A DNA stretch of 64,000 nt. It comes from Thermogemmatispora sp042408735 (GTDB lineage: Bacteria; Chloroflexota; Ktedonobacteria; Ktedonobacterales; Ktedonobacteraceae). Of the stretch, positions 44,937 through 53,808 are shown piece by piece (within the stretch, counting starts at the first letter, position 1; the number at the start of each line of letters is the position of its first letter). The notes beneath the pieces are model-generated. The model was not told the origin of the DNA. It was given only the letters and a program-made list of their open reading frames with translations, and did not search any database. The stretch lies in the NCBI RefSeq assembly GCF_042408735.1, contig NZ_JBHOQV010000062.1, positions 1 through 64,000 on the forward strand, read 5' to 3'. A program made the position numbers and the translations under genes.

Positions 44937-47318
44937 TCAGGAGGTCGTAGGCAGAGTACCGTCAATAAACCAGTCGGTCACCGTCGGATCGCCTGCGCGA
45001 GGCAAGAGGCCAGTCAGAGCAGAGACCGTGCCCAGGTGCACGTTGGCAGGCCGGATAAAGTCCTCGGCCGGATAGTGATAGCGCTGGGAAGCATACTCCA
45101 TCACATCGTGCCAGATGGGGCCGGCACCCGTAATACCGATGACATTGTTCATCGCGCTGTTGTCGCTATTGCCAGCCCAGACGCCGACAGCCAGATAAGG
45201 CGTATAGCCGACGGTCCAGTTGTCGCGAAACGTCTGAGTCGTGCCAGTTTTGGCGGCAGCCGGGCGATCGGCCAGTTCCAGAGGGTTACCCGGGCCAAAC
45301 TCGTGGTAGCGGGAAGCCTTATCCGAGAGAATGCTGCTGATCAGGAAGGAGACATCGGCTCCCAAGGCTCGCACCCCATGTGGGTGGGCGGCATCGTAGC
45401 GATAGAGAGGATGACCCAGGCTATCGGTAATCTCGAGGATGGAGACCGGCGGGACACGCACCCCCTGATTGGCGAAGGTCGCATAGGCCCCAGTCAGCTC
45501 CAGCAGCGAGACCTCCGCCGTTCCCAGAGCGATAGAGGGGAAGAAGCACTGCTCTGGCGTCGCCTTCGGCGCATTGTAATTCTTGCGGCAGGCTTGCAAA
45601 TCGGCGCTGTCGATCGAGGTAATGCCCAGGCGCTTGGCCATGTTGAGGACGTTATCGAAGCCAACGTACTCGACCGTCGTCACCGCCGGAATGTTGAACG
45701 AGTTCGCGATGGCGTTGCGAATCGTCATCGGGAAGGTCGTGTGGAACTTCTCATCGTAGTTGTTGGGCGTATAGTAGCCGGAAGGCGAATTTGCATCTTT
45801 CACCGGATAGATCGTGCGATGATCCGGGACGATCATGGCCGGGTACCAGCCCATCTCGAAGGCGGTGGCATAGACGATGGGCTTAAAGGCCGAGCCGGGC
45901 TGGCGCAGAGCGAGAGCCGAATTATACTGGCCCTGGACCTTCGGACTCTGGTTATTGAAATCGGCGCTGCCATCCATTGCCAGAATCTCGCCCGTGGTTG
46001 GACTCATCACCACTACAGCGGCATTATTGACATTATTTGTCTTATAGAGCGGTCCCTGATACTGTCCCAGATAAGAGTCGTACTCGACCGTATAGAGGTG
46101 ATCATGTACGATCTGCTCCACCTTCTTCTCCAGGGTCAGATCGAGGGTCGTATAGACATTGTAGCCCCCATTGAGCAGATTCTGACTGCCGAGCAGGGTG
46201 GTCAGTTGATCGATCACATACTGCACAAAGTGGGGGGCCTGAATATGATGGGTCTGGCTGTAGGGCTTAAAGACAAACTTTTGGCTTTCAGCCTCTGCCG
46301 CCGCCGCCTGTTGGGGGGTGATCATCCCCAGCTCCACCATCGACTGCAAAACCACCTTCTGGCGTGCCAGCGCCGCCGGCTTATTGAGCGTCGGATCGTA
46401 GTAGGAAGGACTTTGCGGGAGGCCAGCCAGCAGCGAGGCCTGCGCCAGATCCAGTTGAGCCACCGCTGGCTTGCAGCGCGTCGCCGTACACTTCGGCTGC
46501 AGATTGAAGTAGTTCTCGGCCGCGGCCTCGGCGCCGTAGTTGAGGTCGCCATAGTAGACCGTGTTGAGATACATCTCCATGATTTTCCACTTGGGATACT
46601 GCTGCGTCAGGCCATAGGCCAGCACAGCCTCTTCGGCTTTGACCGCCAGCGTGCGCGGCTGGTTGCTGAACAACTCGTTCTTAATGAGCTGCTGGGTAAT
46701 CGTGCTTCCGCCCTGAACGACGCTCTGGCTCTGCAGATTCGAGAAAACGGCCCGCAGGATGCCCTGCAGATCGACCCCCGAATTCTCCCAGAAGGTATGA
46801 TCCTCGGCGGCCACAGTGGCGTTGATCAACAGCGGCGAGATATCAGTATAGCTGACATAAGTGCGATGACCACGGTTGGCGCTGTGATCAAACAACTCGT
46901 AGAGCAGCGTGCCGTTGCGGTCATAGATGCGCGTCGTCTGAAAGAGCGCGTTATTATTAGCAATATTTCGTAGGAGAGGCAACTGAGATTCGTAATAGGC
47001 GTAAACGGCGCCGGCGCTACTCGAAAAGAGGGCGATACCGAGCAGCGCGGCCACGAGAAGGATGATAGCCCAGCGCGAAGCGTGGCGGGGGTAGAAGCGT
47101 CGTCGCCAGCGCTTACGCAGGAGAATACGATTGGCGCGCCAGCGGCGCAGCGGAGACCCTCCACTACCGCCGCTCGGAGCAGAGCGGGCAGCTAGAGCGG
47201 GAAGGTGTCCTCTGGCTCCGGAGAGGCGGCGAGCCGGTAGCTGCAGGCCCGGGACCCGCGGACCGAGCGCAGCGCTGCGCTCAGGTCCCCCTGCGCGTTG
47301 ACTCTCGTGGTGATCCAT
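44937..47318 (-). CDS. Class A penicillin-binding protein (PBP1A family)
   Basis: A bifunctional peptidoglycan synthase of about 793 residues. It has a basic cytosolic head rich in Arg, Gly and Ser, one membrane anchor (residues about 75-100), then the GT51 glycosyltransferase domain with catalytic Glu in AAEDHTFWENSGVDLQG (about residue 171) and QGGSTITQQLIKNELF. The transpeptidase domain carries the SxxK serine in QPGSAFKPIVYA (about 475), an SxN-like SFN in AIANSFNIPAVTT, and KTG in AAAKTGTTQTF (about 688). The ATG at 47318 follows GAGGAAGAGAG; an upstream in-frame start at 47363 is less likely. The family makes septal and lateral wall peptidoglycan. A minus-strand promoter lies at 47416-47444. 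Confidence 0.93.
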   Translation of the reverse strand: MDHHESQRAGGPERSAALGPRVPGLQLPARRLSGARGHLPALAARSAPSGGSGGSPLRRWRANRILLRKRWRRRFYPRHASRWAIILLVAALLGIALFSSSAGAVYAYYESQLPLLRNIANNNALFQTTRIYDRNGTLLYELFDHSANRGHRTYVSYTDISPLLINATVAAEDHTFWENSGVDLQGILRAVFSNLQSQSVVQGGSTITQQLIKNELFSNQPRTLAVKAEEAVLAYGLTQQYPKWKIMEMYLNTVYYGDLNYGAEAAAENYFNLQPKCTATRCKPAVAQLDLAQASLLAGLPQSPSYYDPTLNKPAALARQKVVLQSMVELGMITPQQAAAAEAESQKFVFKPYSQTHHIQAPHFVQYVIDQLTTLLGSQNLLNGGYNVYTTLDLTLEKKVEQIVHDHLYTVEYDSYLGQYQGPLYKTNNVNNAAVVVMSPTTGEILAMDGSADFNNQSPKVQGQYNSALALRQPGSAFKPIVYATAFEMGWYPAMIVPDHRTIYPVKDANSPSGYYTPNNYDEKFHTTFPMTIRNAIANSFNIPAVTTVEYVGFDNVLNMAKRLGITSIDSADLQACRKNYNAPKATPEQCFFPSIALGTAEVSLLELTGAYATFANQGVRVPPVSILEITDSLGHPLYRYDAAHPHGVRALGADVSFLISSILSDKASRYHEFGPGNPLELADRPAAAKTGTTQTFRDNWTVGYTPYLAVGVWAGNSDNSAMNNVIGITGAGPIWHDVMEYASQRYHYPAEDFIRPANVHLGTVSALTGLLPRAGDPTVTDWFIDGTLPTTS

Positions 47319-47415
47319 GCTCTCTTCCTCTTCTCGCTTGCGAGCAGATGTGGTGGTGGCCAAACCACCAACGCCCTCTTCGATCTATAGAACGATCGAT
47401 GTGTTTTCGCGTATC

Positions 47416-47444
47416 ATGATAGGTAATTCAAGACCACTCTGCAA
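47416..47444 (-). promoter_or_regulatory. Promoter of the penicillin-binding protein gene
   Basis: TTGCAG (47444-47439) and TATCAT (47421-47416) lie 17 bases apart on the minus strand. The predicted leader is about 90 bases. Confidence 0.55.
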
Positions 47445-47582
47445 CCCCCATAGACCCTTTGCGTATCCTATGGTAATAGATCGTTCCTCGCAGGAGCTTT
47501 GTATCGTCGTGGTCAGAGTCAGGGAAAAAGGGGCCAGAGCCAGCAACGAGTGAGCGAGTGAGGGCAGCAAGGAGCGAGAGCT

Positions 47583-48353
47583 ATGCAGCAGCAAGAGCAA
47601 GATAAGCAAGGGCAGCAGCCTGCTCCAAAACAAGCCGACTGGCAGGGAGGCACCTGGTCAGAGGGAGAAGGCAACCGCCGGCGTTCTTCGTTCGGGAATC
47701 TGCTGAATCGGAAGCGCGGGCGTGACCGGAGTCACTGGCTCCACCAGGAGCCGCCCGGGCACTACGCAGAGCCGCTGCATGACTACAGCTATCGGCGCGG
47801 CTACCCGGCGCAGGACTATCCGCATCGCGAAGAGGAAGAGTCGGCCCGGGCGGTTTCCGGGTCGTCGGACGCTGCCACCTGGCCGAAGGGGACAGACGAG
47901 AGCGGGTCAACGGCGGCCTCGGTGCAGGCCGCCGGGCGGGGAGGGAGGTCCTCTGGCGCGGAGGCATCTCAGCCAGCGGGCTTCGGTCCAGGTCAGTCCT
48001 GGCGAACCGTCCCTCCACCGGTCTGGTCAGAGCCTCCCTGGTGGGCGCGACCTCAGCCGCAGCGGGGTCATCACCTCATCTGGATCGTGCTCGGGCTGGC
48101 GCTGCTGGTCCTCTTATTCAAGCTAGTGCCCTGGGTTGGAGGACTGCTCCTTGGGCTGTTGCTAGGAGGTGTAGGCCTCGTCGTAGGACTGGTCGGCGGC
48201 CTCATCGCGCTGATCGTTGGCCTGCTCGGCGCCACGATCGGCCTCATCATTGCTGTGATCGTGGCGGGTCTGCTCTGTCTACTCCCGCTGGCCATCGGCG
48301 GTGCGATCGTCTGGCTGCTAGTGCGGGGAAGCTCCAACCTGAGCGGGAGGTAA
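47583..48353 (+). CDS. Membrane protein with long disordered N-terminal region
   Basis: A 256-residue protein. The first 160 residues are polar and disordered (Q, G, R, S, E and P, with Tyr/Arg-rich motifs like HDYSYRRGYPAQDYPH). The rest is hydrophobic with small residues, predicted as about three membrane helices (LIWIVLGLALLVLLFKLVPW, then GLLLGLLLGGVGLVVGLVGG, then LIIAVIVAGLLCLLPLAIGG). The family is not recognised. GGAGCGAGAG precedes the ATG. The gap to the divergent PBP gene is 264 bases and carries a short GAGT/GAGC tract. rsmA begins 12 bases after the stop, so the two may be co-transcribed. Confidence 0.65.
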   Translation: MQQQEQDKQGQQPAPKQADWQGGTWSEGEGNRRRSSFGNLLNRKRGRDRSHWLHQEPPGHYAEPLHDYSYRRGYPAQDYPHREEEESARAVSGSSDAATWPKGTDESGSTAASVQAAGRGGRSSGAEASQPAGFGPGQSWRTVPPPVWSEPPWWARPQPQRGHHLIWIVLGLALLVLLFKLVPWVGGLLLGLLLGGVGLVVGLVGGLIALIVGLLGATIGLIIAVIVAGLLCLLPLAIGGAIVWLLVRGSSNLSGR

Positions 48354-48365
48354 GGGCACTCAACG

Positions 48366-49280
48366 ATGGCCACAGAGCTGGATCTGACAAACCCTCACAC
48401 TCTCCGTGCGCTGCTCCAGCAGCATGGCATGCGTCCATTGAAGTCGTTCGGGCAGCATTTTCTGGTGGACCGGGGGGTGCTGGCGCGCATCGTGGCGGCG
48501 GCAGAGCTGGAGCCAACAGACCTGGTGCTCGAGGTAGGAGCAGGCACCGGCGTTCTAACACGCGAGCTGGCCCGCCGTGCAGGCCGAGTGGTCGCAGTGG
48601 AGCTGGAGCGCTCCATGTTGCGCCTGCTCGCCGAAACCACTGCGCCCTTCGGGAATATCGAGGTGGTGGCCCAGAACCTCCTGACGGTTGATCCAGGCGC
48701 CCTCTTTGGCCAGCAGCCCTACAAGCTGGTAGCCAACCTACCTTACTACATCACGGCTCCAACCTTCCGCCATTTCCTGGAGAGCGAGCTTCCCCCGCAG
48801 CTCATCGTTGTAATGATTCAGTACGAGGTTGCCCAGCGCATCGTAGCCGCTCCCGGCGACCTGAGCCTGCTGGGCGTGAGCGTCCAGTTCTTTGGGCGTC
48901 CGCAGCTCATCGCCCGGGTACCGGCGCGGGCCTTCTACCCACCGCCGCGCGTGGATTCGGCGATTGTGCGGATCCGGGTTCAGCCACGGGCAGCCCTGAC
49001 GCCCGCCGAACGGGCAGTTTTCTTCCGCCTGGTCCAGGCCGGCTTTGCGGAGCGACGCAAGCAGCTGCACAACACCCTGGCGCGCGGGCTGGGTTTGTCC
49101 GCCGAGACTGTCGATGCCTGGCTGAGGAAGGCTGGTATCGCCCCACAGCGGCGCGCCGAAACGCTCAGCCTCGACGAGTGGCTGCAGCTCTGGCGTAGCT
49201 TGCCATCCGCGGCGCTCAACAGCCAGGAGCCAAAGTCGACCCCGAGTCTCCACCCTCCGGAGCCCTCGGACCAAAAGTAA
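48366..49280 (+). CDS. rsmA: 16S rRNA dimethyladenosine transferase RsmA (KsgA)
   Basis: RsmA dimethylates the two adjacent adenosines in helix 45 of 16S rRNA using S-adenosylmethionine. The protein of 304 residues shows the SAM motif LVLEVGAGTGVLTRELA, the adenine-binding acidic strand VVAVELERSM, and the catalytic NLPYYI motif (VANLPYYITAPTF). FGQHFLVD near the N-terminus is another hallmark. The C-terminal helical domain includes AGFAERRKQLHNTLA. The length is slightly above average because of a polar tail. It follows the small membrane protein gene directly. Confidence 0.95.
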   Translation: MATELDLTNPHTLRALLQQHGMRPLKSFGQHFLVDRGVLARIVAAAELEPTDLVLEVGAGTGVLTRELARRAGRVVAVELERSMLRLLAETTAPFGNIEVVAQNLLTVDPGALFGQQPYKLVANLPYYITAPTFRHFLESELPPQLIVVMIQYEVAQRIVAAPGDLSLLGVSVQFFGRPQLIARVPARAFYPPPRVDSAIVRIRVQPRAALTPAERAVFFRLVQAGFAERRKQLHNTLARGLGLSAETVDAWLRKAGIAPQRRAETLSLDEWLQLWRSLPSAALNSQEPKSTPSLHPPEPSDQK

Positions 49281-49401
49281 GCTGAGCAGCAAGATGCGAG
49301 ACTGGCCAGCTCAAGAACCGCGAGCAGGCGGCAAGGTCCAGGGTCCTGTTCTCAGGGCGATGGCCCTGCCGGAGACCGTCCGCTGGCAACCTGGCTAACT
49401 G

Positions 49402-49410
49402 TGCTATGAT
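49402..49410 (+). promoter_or_regulatory. Extended -10 promoter of the TPR kinase gene
   Basis: TGCTATGAT (TGn followed by TATGAT at 49405-49410) is an extended -10. The leader to the ATG at 49494 is about 75 bases and contains a GC-rich hairpin near 49440-49460. Confidence 0.45.
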
Positions 49411-49493
49411 ATAGGATGGGTGAAGAGTGCGATGCGATGGCCCGCCCGCCGGTTGGGACCGCTGCAGTTCGAGCCTGAGTGACGAGTTTTTTT

Positions 49494-51812
49494 ATGACAA
49501 CGCAGGAGCAGGAAGTCTTTTGTGACCGCTGCGGCATGGCCAATCCTCCAACGGCGCGCTTCTGTCAGCACTGCGCCGCTGCCTTGCCGTTCCAGCATAC
49601 CACTGGCACCCTTACAGAGCAGACGCTGTTAGCCGGGCGCTATCAGCTGCTGAGACTTGTCGGCCAGGGAGGGATGGGAGCCGTTTACAAGGCCGCCGAT
49701 ACACGCCTCAACAATCGTCCGGTCGCCGTCAAGGAGATGAGCAAAGCCGGCCTGACGCCGGCCCGCGTTCAGGAGGCGGAGCAGGCTTTCGAACGCGAGG
49801 CGAACCTGCTGGCCGAGTTGCGCCACCCCAACCTGCCACGCATCTACGATCACTTTACCGAAAATGATCGTTCCTACCTGGTCATGGACTTTATCGAGGG
49901 CGAGTCGCTGGAGGAATATCTGGCCCGCCAGGGTGGCAATCCGCTGGCAGTGGAACAGGTGCTGAGCTGGGCCGAGCAGCTCTGCGACGTGCTCGGCTAC
50001 CTGCACAGCCACCAGCCACCGATCGTCTTCCGCGATCTCAAGCCCTCTAACGTGATGATCGATAGCGGCGGGCGCCTTTACCTGATCGACTTCGGCATCG
50101 CACGGCTCTTTAAGCCGGGCCAGTCCCGCGACACCACGGCGCTTGGCTCCCCCGGCTACGCGGCCCCGGAGCAGTACGGCAAGGCCCAATCGACCCCTCG
50201 CTCGGATATCTATAGCCTGGGGGCCGTGCTACACCACCTGCTCACCGGTGTTGATCCTTCAGACCAGCCGTTCTTTTTCCGGCCCGCCTCCGAGCTGAAT
50301 CCCGCCGTTCCCCGCGCCCTGGAGGCCCTTCTGCAGCGCATGCTGGAAATGGATCCGGAGAAGCGCCCGGCCAGCACCCAGGAAGTCCTAGAGGTACTAC
50401 GCGAATGTCGCCAACCGTCTGCATCGGGCACGGCACAGGGAGCCTCCGATGCCGGTCGTCTGATCGAACAGGCCCGGCGGCTACGCACGCAAGGTCGCCT
50501 GACAGAGGCCCTCGAAGTCTATGATCGCCTGCTTGCCCGCGACGCCTCGCAGGCCCTCGCCTGGCAGGGGCGTGGCCTCACCTACGGGGCTCGGGCCCAG
50601 CATCGCGAAGCGCTCGAGTCGTTTAACAAGGCGCTCAAGCTGGACCCCACGTTGGTCACCTCCTGGATTGGCAAGGGCACGGCACTCAACGCCCTTCATC
50701 GCTATCAGGAGGCCCTTCAGGCCTTCGAGCGAGCGCTCCAGCTCGATACGCGCAATGCCACCGCCTGGAACGGAAAAGGGGCCGCGCTCTCAGGTCTGCA
50801 TCGGGAGGCAGAGGCGCTGGCCGCCTTTGAGACCGCCCTACGCTACGATCCGAGCATGGCGCGCGCCTGGTACAACAAGGGGCTGCTGCTCAATCGGCGG
50901 GGACGCCTGGAGGAGGCTCTGGAGGCTTTTGACCAGGCCCTGCGCTACGATAACAGGCAGGCCCTGGCCTGGTGTGGCCGGGGGCAGGTTCTCCATGAGC
51001 TAGGTCAGGTGCGCCAGGCTCTTGACGCCTTCGAGGAGGCGACCAGGCTCCAGACCGACCTTGTTCCCGCCTGGGCTGGCAAGGGAGCGGCGCTTTACGA
51101 CCTTCAGCGCCCTTCGGAGGCCCTGGGAGCCTTTGAGAGAGCGCGCGCCCTCGACCCTCATTACGCCCCTGCCTGGTATGGCATCGCCCAGATCTACTAC
51201 GGTCAGCACCGCCTACGCCAGGCGCTGGATATGTTAAACGAGGCCCTCAAATACGATCCGGGCTATGTCAAAGCCTGGGTACGGCGCGGCGCGATCCTGA
51301 GCGAGCAAGGCAACCATGCGGCCGCCCTGGAAAGCTACAATCGTGCCCTGGCCCTTGACGCCAACCACGCCCAGGCCTGGCAAGGTAAAGCGGCTGCTCT
51401 CTACGCCCTGGGACGCTACCCCGAAGCCCTGCGCGCCTACGAGCAGGCCCTGATACTGAACCGCAACATGCCCCTGTGTTGGAACGGGAAGGGGAATACG
51501 CTCTTCCGCCTCGGCTACCATCGCCAGGCCCTCGAAGCCTATGATGAGGCCCTGCGCTGCGATCCTCAGCTTGCCTCAGCCTGGCACAACAAAGCGCTGC
51601 TCTGTCAGGAGCTGGGCCGTTACGAAGAGGCCCTGGAGGCCGCCGAGCGGGCCATCCAAATCGCGCCCGACGACCCCGACCACTGGGAACGCAAGGCCGA
51701 GGTCCTTAAAAAGCTGCGACGTAAGCACGACGCGCGTCAGGCCGAAGCAGAGGCCGCGCGTTTGCGTGAGCAGGCCACGGCGGGGTCACGGCCCTCCTCG
51801 CGGCCCTTCTGA
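49494..51812 (+). CDS. Serine/threonine protein kinase with zinc ribbon and TPR array
   Basis: About 772 residues. An N-terminal zinc ribbon (CDRCGMANPPTARFCQHC) precedes a Hanks-type kinase domain (GQGGMGAVYKAAD P-loop, VAVKEMS lysine, LVMDFIEGESLEEYL hinge, DFGIARLFKPGQ). As in the WD40 kinase 7 kb upstream, the catalytic loop is VFRDLKPSNVMI with Phe in place of His. From residue about 330 to the end there are about twelve TPR units (ALAWQGRGLTYGARAQHREA, AWNGKGAALSGLHREAEALA and similar). Kinase domains of the two proteins are close paralogues with different repeat tails. ATG at 49494 or GTG at 49479 may be used; neither has a strong ribosome-binding site. Confidence 0.9.
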   Translation: MTTQEQEVFCDRCGMANPPTARFCQHCAAALPFQHTTGTLTEQTLLAGRYQLLRLVGQGGMGAVYKAADTRLNNRPVAVKEMSKAGLTPARVQEAEQAFEREANLLAELRHPNLPRIYDHFTENDRSYLVMDFIEGESLEEYLARQGGNPLAVEQVLSWAEQLCDVLGYLHSHQPPIVFRDLKPSNVMIDSGGRLYLIDFGIARLFKPGQSRDTTALGSPGYAAPEQYGKAQSTPRSDIYSLGAVLHHLLTGVDPSDQPFFFRPASELNPAVPRALEALLQRMLEMDPEKRPASTQEVLEVLRECRQPSASGTAQGASDAGRLIEQARRLRTQGRLTEALEVYDRLLARDASQALAWQGRGLTYGARAQHREALESFNKALKLDPTLVTSWIGKGTALNALHRYQEALQAFERALQLDTRNATAWNGKGAALSGLHREAEALAAFETALRYDPSMARAWYNKGLLLNRRGRLEEALEAFDQALRYDNRQALAWCGRGQVLHELGQVRQALDAFEEATRLQTDLVPAWAGKGAALYDLQRPSEALGAFERARALDPHYAPAWYGIAQIYYGQHRLRQALDMLNEALKYDPGYVKAWVRRGAILSEQGNHAAALESYNRALALDANHAQAWQGKAAALYALGRYPEALRAYEQALILNRNMPLCWNGKGNTLFRLGYHRQALEAYDEALRCDPQLASAWHNKALLCQELGRYEEALEAAERAIQIAPDDPDHWERKAEVLKKLRRKHDARQAEAEAARLREQATAGSRPSSRPF

Positions 51813-52203
51813 GCGAGGTCCCGCCCTACCCGCCGCCCCCCTGAGCCGTGGATCTCCTCCGTCCACCGCTGTCGGTCCCAATCCAGCCGGCCTTTCCTTT
51901 TCTTTTCTGTCTGCTTGCTTTCCCCTTGACAATGCTTTCAGGCCCGAGATAGCTTCTGAGGCCAGAGCTGGTCGGGCCCAAAGTGGCCGTCATCAGCAGA
52001 CAAGTAGGAGAGCAGAAACTGGACCGTTATCCTCCTCAGGCGATCAGACGAGCAAGAGAGAAGTCGGCTGCTGTCCCACTGGTCGCTGTCGGGCGGGCAT
52101 GGTATAATAACCCGTAAATTGCCCCTGCCATGTCAAGCAGGGAATCACCGCCAGAGAAAGGACGGCGCAGGTCCCCTGCGTTTGCCCTGCTCGATCGAGG
52201 GCC
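51813..52203. other. 391-base gap carrying the accC promoter and a structured leader
   Basis: TGGTATAAT at 52100-52108 is an extended -10 box with a perfect TATAAT. The leader (about 52115-52203) can form hairpins, including CCCTGC/GCAGGG around 52123-52142. A pyrimidine-rich run lies at 51891-51925, and a TTGACA at 51926 lacks a good -10. Confidence 0.55.
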
Positions 52204-53553
52204 ATGTTTCGAAAGATCCTGATTGCTAACCGAGGCGAAATCGCCCTACGGGTTATTCGCGCCTGTCGCGAGATGGGTATTCGTACGATCATTGCCCATT
52301 CAGAAGCCGATCGCGATTCGCTGCCGGTACGCATGGCAGATGAGCGCATCTGCATAGGACCGGGACCAAGCGGCAAAAGTTATCTTAATATTCCAAATAT
52401 CATCAGTGCTGCTCTTATCTCCGGGGCCGAAGCTATTCATCCCGGCTATGGTTTCCTCTCAGAGAATCCCAGCTTTGCCCAGATCTGTGCAGATGTGAAT
52501 CTGACTTTTATCGGTCCTTCCGCCACGGCGATGGCGATCATGGGCGATAAGGTCTCGGCTCGCGAGGCGATGGCTGCCGCCGGACTGCCGATGCTACCGG
52601 GCACGCGCGTCCTGCGAACTCTCGGGGAGGCGCGAGAGGCTGCGCGCGAGATTGGCTTTCCATTGATGCTCAAGGCTGCTGCTGGCGGAGGAGGACGCGG
52701 CATCCGCCTGGTCAACAGCCCCGACGAATTCGAGCGCGTTTTCACCCTGGCTCAGAACGAGGTGCGCGAGGCCTTCCGCGACGACGGCCTCTATCTGGAG
52801 CGCTACCTGCCGCGTGCACGGCACATCGAGATCCAGGTACTGGTCGACCACCACGGCAACGGCGTTCACCTGGGTGAGCGCAACTGCTCATGCCAGCGTC
52901 GCAACCAGAAGGTTCTTGAGGAATCGCCCAGCCCGCTGCTTTCTCCCGAGCTACGACAAGAGATCGGGATGAAAGCCATTCGGGCCGTGCAGCAGATCGG
53001 CTATACCAATGCCGGCACTCTGGAGTTTCTGCTCGACGAGCAGAACCGCTACTATTTCATGGAGATGAACACGCGCTTGCAGGTCGAGCACCCGGTCACA
53101 GAAATGGTGACCAGCGTCGACCTTGTCAAGGAGCAGATCCGCATCGCCGCCGGCGAGCCGCTGCACCTGAGACAGGAGGATATCCAGTTCCGCGGTCACG
53201 CCATCGAGTGCCGGATCACGGCGGAGGACGCGGAGGCCGATTTCCGCCCGCAAACCGGGGTGGTGGAGAAATACCTGCCGCCCGGCGGTCCTGGCGTGCG
53301 CGTCGATAGCCATCTCTACGCCGGCTACTCGGTTCCTCCGCACTACGACTCGTTGCTGGCCAAGCTGATCGTGTGGGCTGAGGATCGCGAGGCCGCCATT
53401 GCGCGCATGCAGCGCGCGCTCGATGAGTTTGTCATCGAGGGCCTGCCCACGACGATCCCTTTCCACAAGCGTCTGCTCAGGCATCAGATCTTTATCCGCG
53501 GAGAAGCCTACACCCGGTTCCTCCAGGAGGAGGCTGCCTCACTTGGCATCTGA
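52204..53553 (+). CDS. accC: Acetyl-CoA carboxylase biotin carboxylase subunit AccC
   Basis: AccC carboxylates biotin on the carrier protein AccB with ATP and bicarbonate, the first step of malonyl-CoA formation. The 449-residue protein has the biotin carboxylase N domain (FRKILIANRGEIALRVIRAC), ATP-grasp motifs (LMLKAAAGGGGRGIRLV, HIEIQVLVDHHGN, GERNCSCQRRNQKVLEESP), catalytic residues in FMEMNTRLQVEHPVTEMVT, and the C domain (FRGHAIECRITAED). It has a normal length and ends before any fused carrier domain, so it works with the separate AccB encoded 2.3 kb downstream. Confidence 0.96.
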   Translation: MFRKILIANRGEIALRVIRACREMGIRTIIAHSEADRDSLPVRMADERICIGPGPSGKSYLNIPNIISAALISGAEAIHPGYGFLSENPSFAQICADVNLTFIGPSATAMAIMGDKVSAREAMAAAGLPMLPGTRVLRTLGEAREAAREIGFPLMLKAAAGGGGRGIRLVNSPDEFERVFTLAQNEVREAFRDDGLYLERYLPRARHIEIQVLVDHHGNGVHLGERNCSCQRRNQKVLEESPSPLLSPELRQEIGMKAIRAVQQIGYTNAGTLEFLLDEQNRYYFMEMNTRLQVEHPVTEMVTSVDLVKEQIRIAAGEPLHLRQEDIQFRGHAIECRITAEDAEADFRPQTGVVEKYLPPGGPGVRVDSHLYAGYSVPPHYDSLLAKLIVWAEDREAAIARMQRALDEFVIEGLPTTIPFHKRLLRHQIFIRGEAYTRFLQEEAASLGI

Positions 53554-53608
53554 CCGGGTTCGCACTGGGTTCGCACCGGGTCCTCGCTGGGTTCTCAGCG
53601 GGCCTCTC
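53554..53608. repeat. Five degenerate 11-bp tandem repeats after accC
   Basis: Directly after the accC stop, five 11-base units follow one another: CCGGGTTCGCA, CTGGGTTCGCA, CCGGGTCCTCG, CTGGGTTCTCA and GCGGGCCTCTC. All keep a GGG core at the same place. Confidence 0.75.
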
Positions 53609-53689
53609 CTTGCCGCTCCGCGCCCGCTTTCTGCTGTCCGGCCAGTCTCCGCGGCGCATCTCTCTCGCCTGCTCAGCAGGCAGGTAGAG

Positions 53690-53717
53690 AGCCAGCCAGC
53701 CAGTCAGTCAGTCAATC
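53690..53717. repeat. AGCC/AGTC tetranucleotide tract
   Basis: Seven consecutive four-base units (three AGCC, three AGTC, AATC) lie in the gap between accC and fabF. Confidence 0.9.
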
Positions 53718-53808
53718 AGGGCTTGTTAGCGGAGCAGGTCTCCAGGTGGCGCATTGGCTGCTGGCCCGTGAGCGGTTAAGGGAACCCGACTACAGAGGAG
53801 GTGACGTA

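Noticed and set aside
44667..46973. A 768-codon open frame antisense to the penicillin-binding protein gene
   Set aside because: It mirrors the coding strand of a well recognised gene, has no family features and no ribosome-binding site. Long antisense frames are expected at this GC content. The same applies to those over the two RSH genes and over 46-1428.
51926..51931. TTGACA upstream of accC
   Set aside because: No acceptable -10 box 16-18 bases downstream; the TATAAT at 52103 is the better promoter.
9984..53717. Short tandem repeats considered as CRISPR or att sites
   Set aside because: Units are 4 or 11 bases with no spacers, and no cas genes, integrase or tRNA are nearby.
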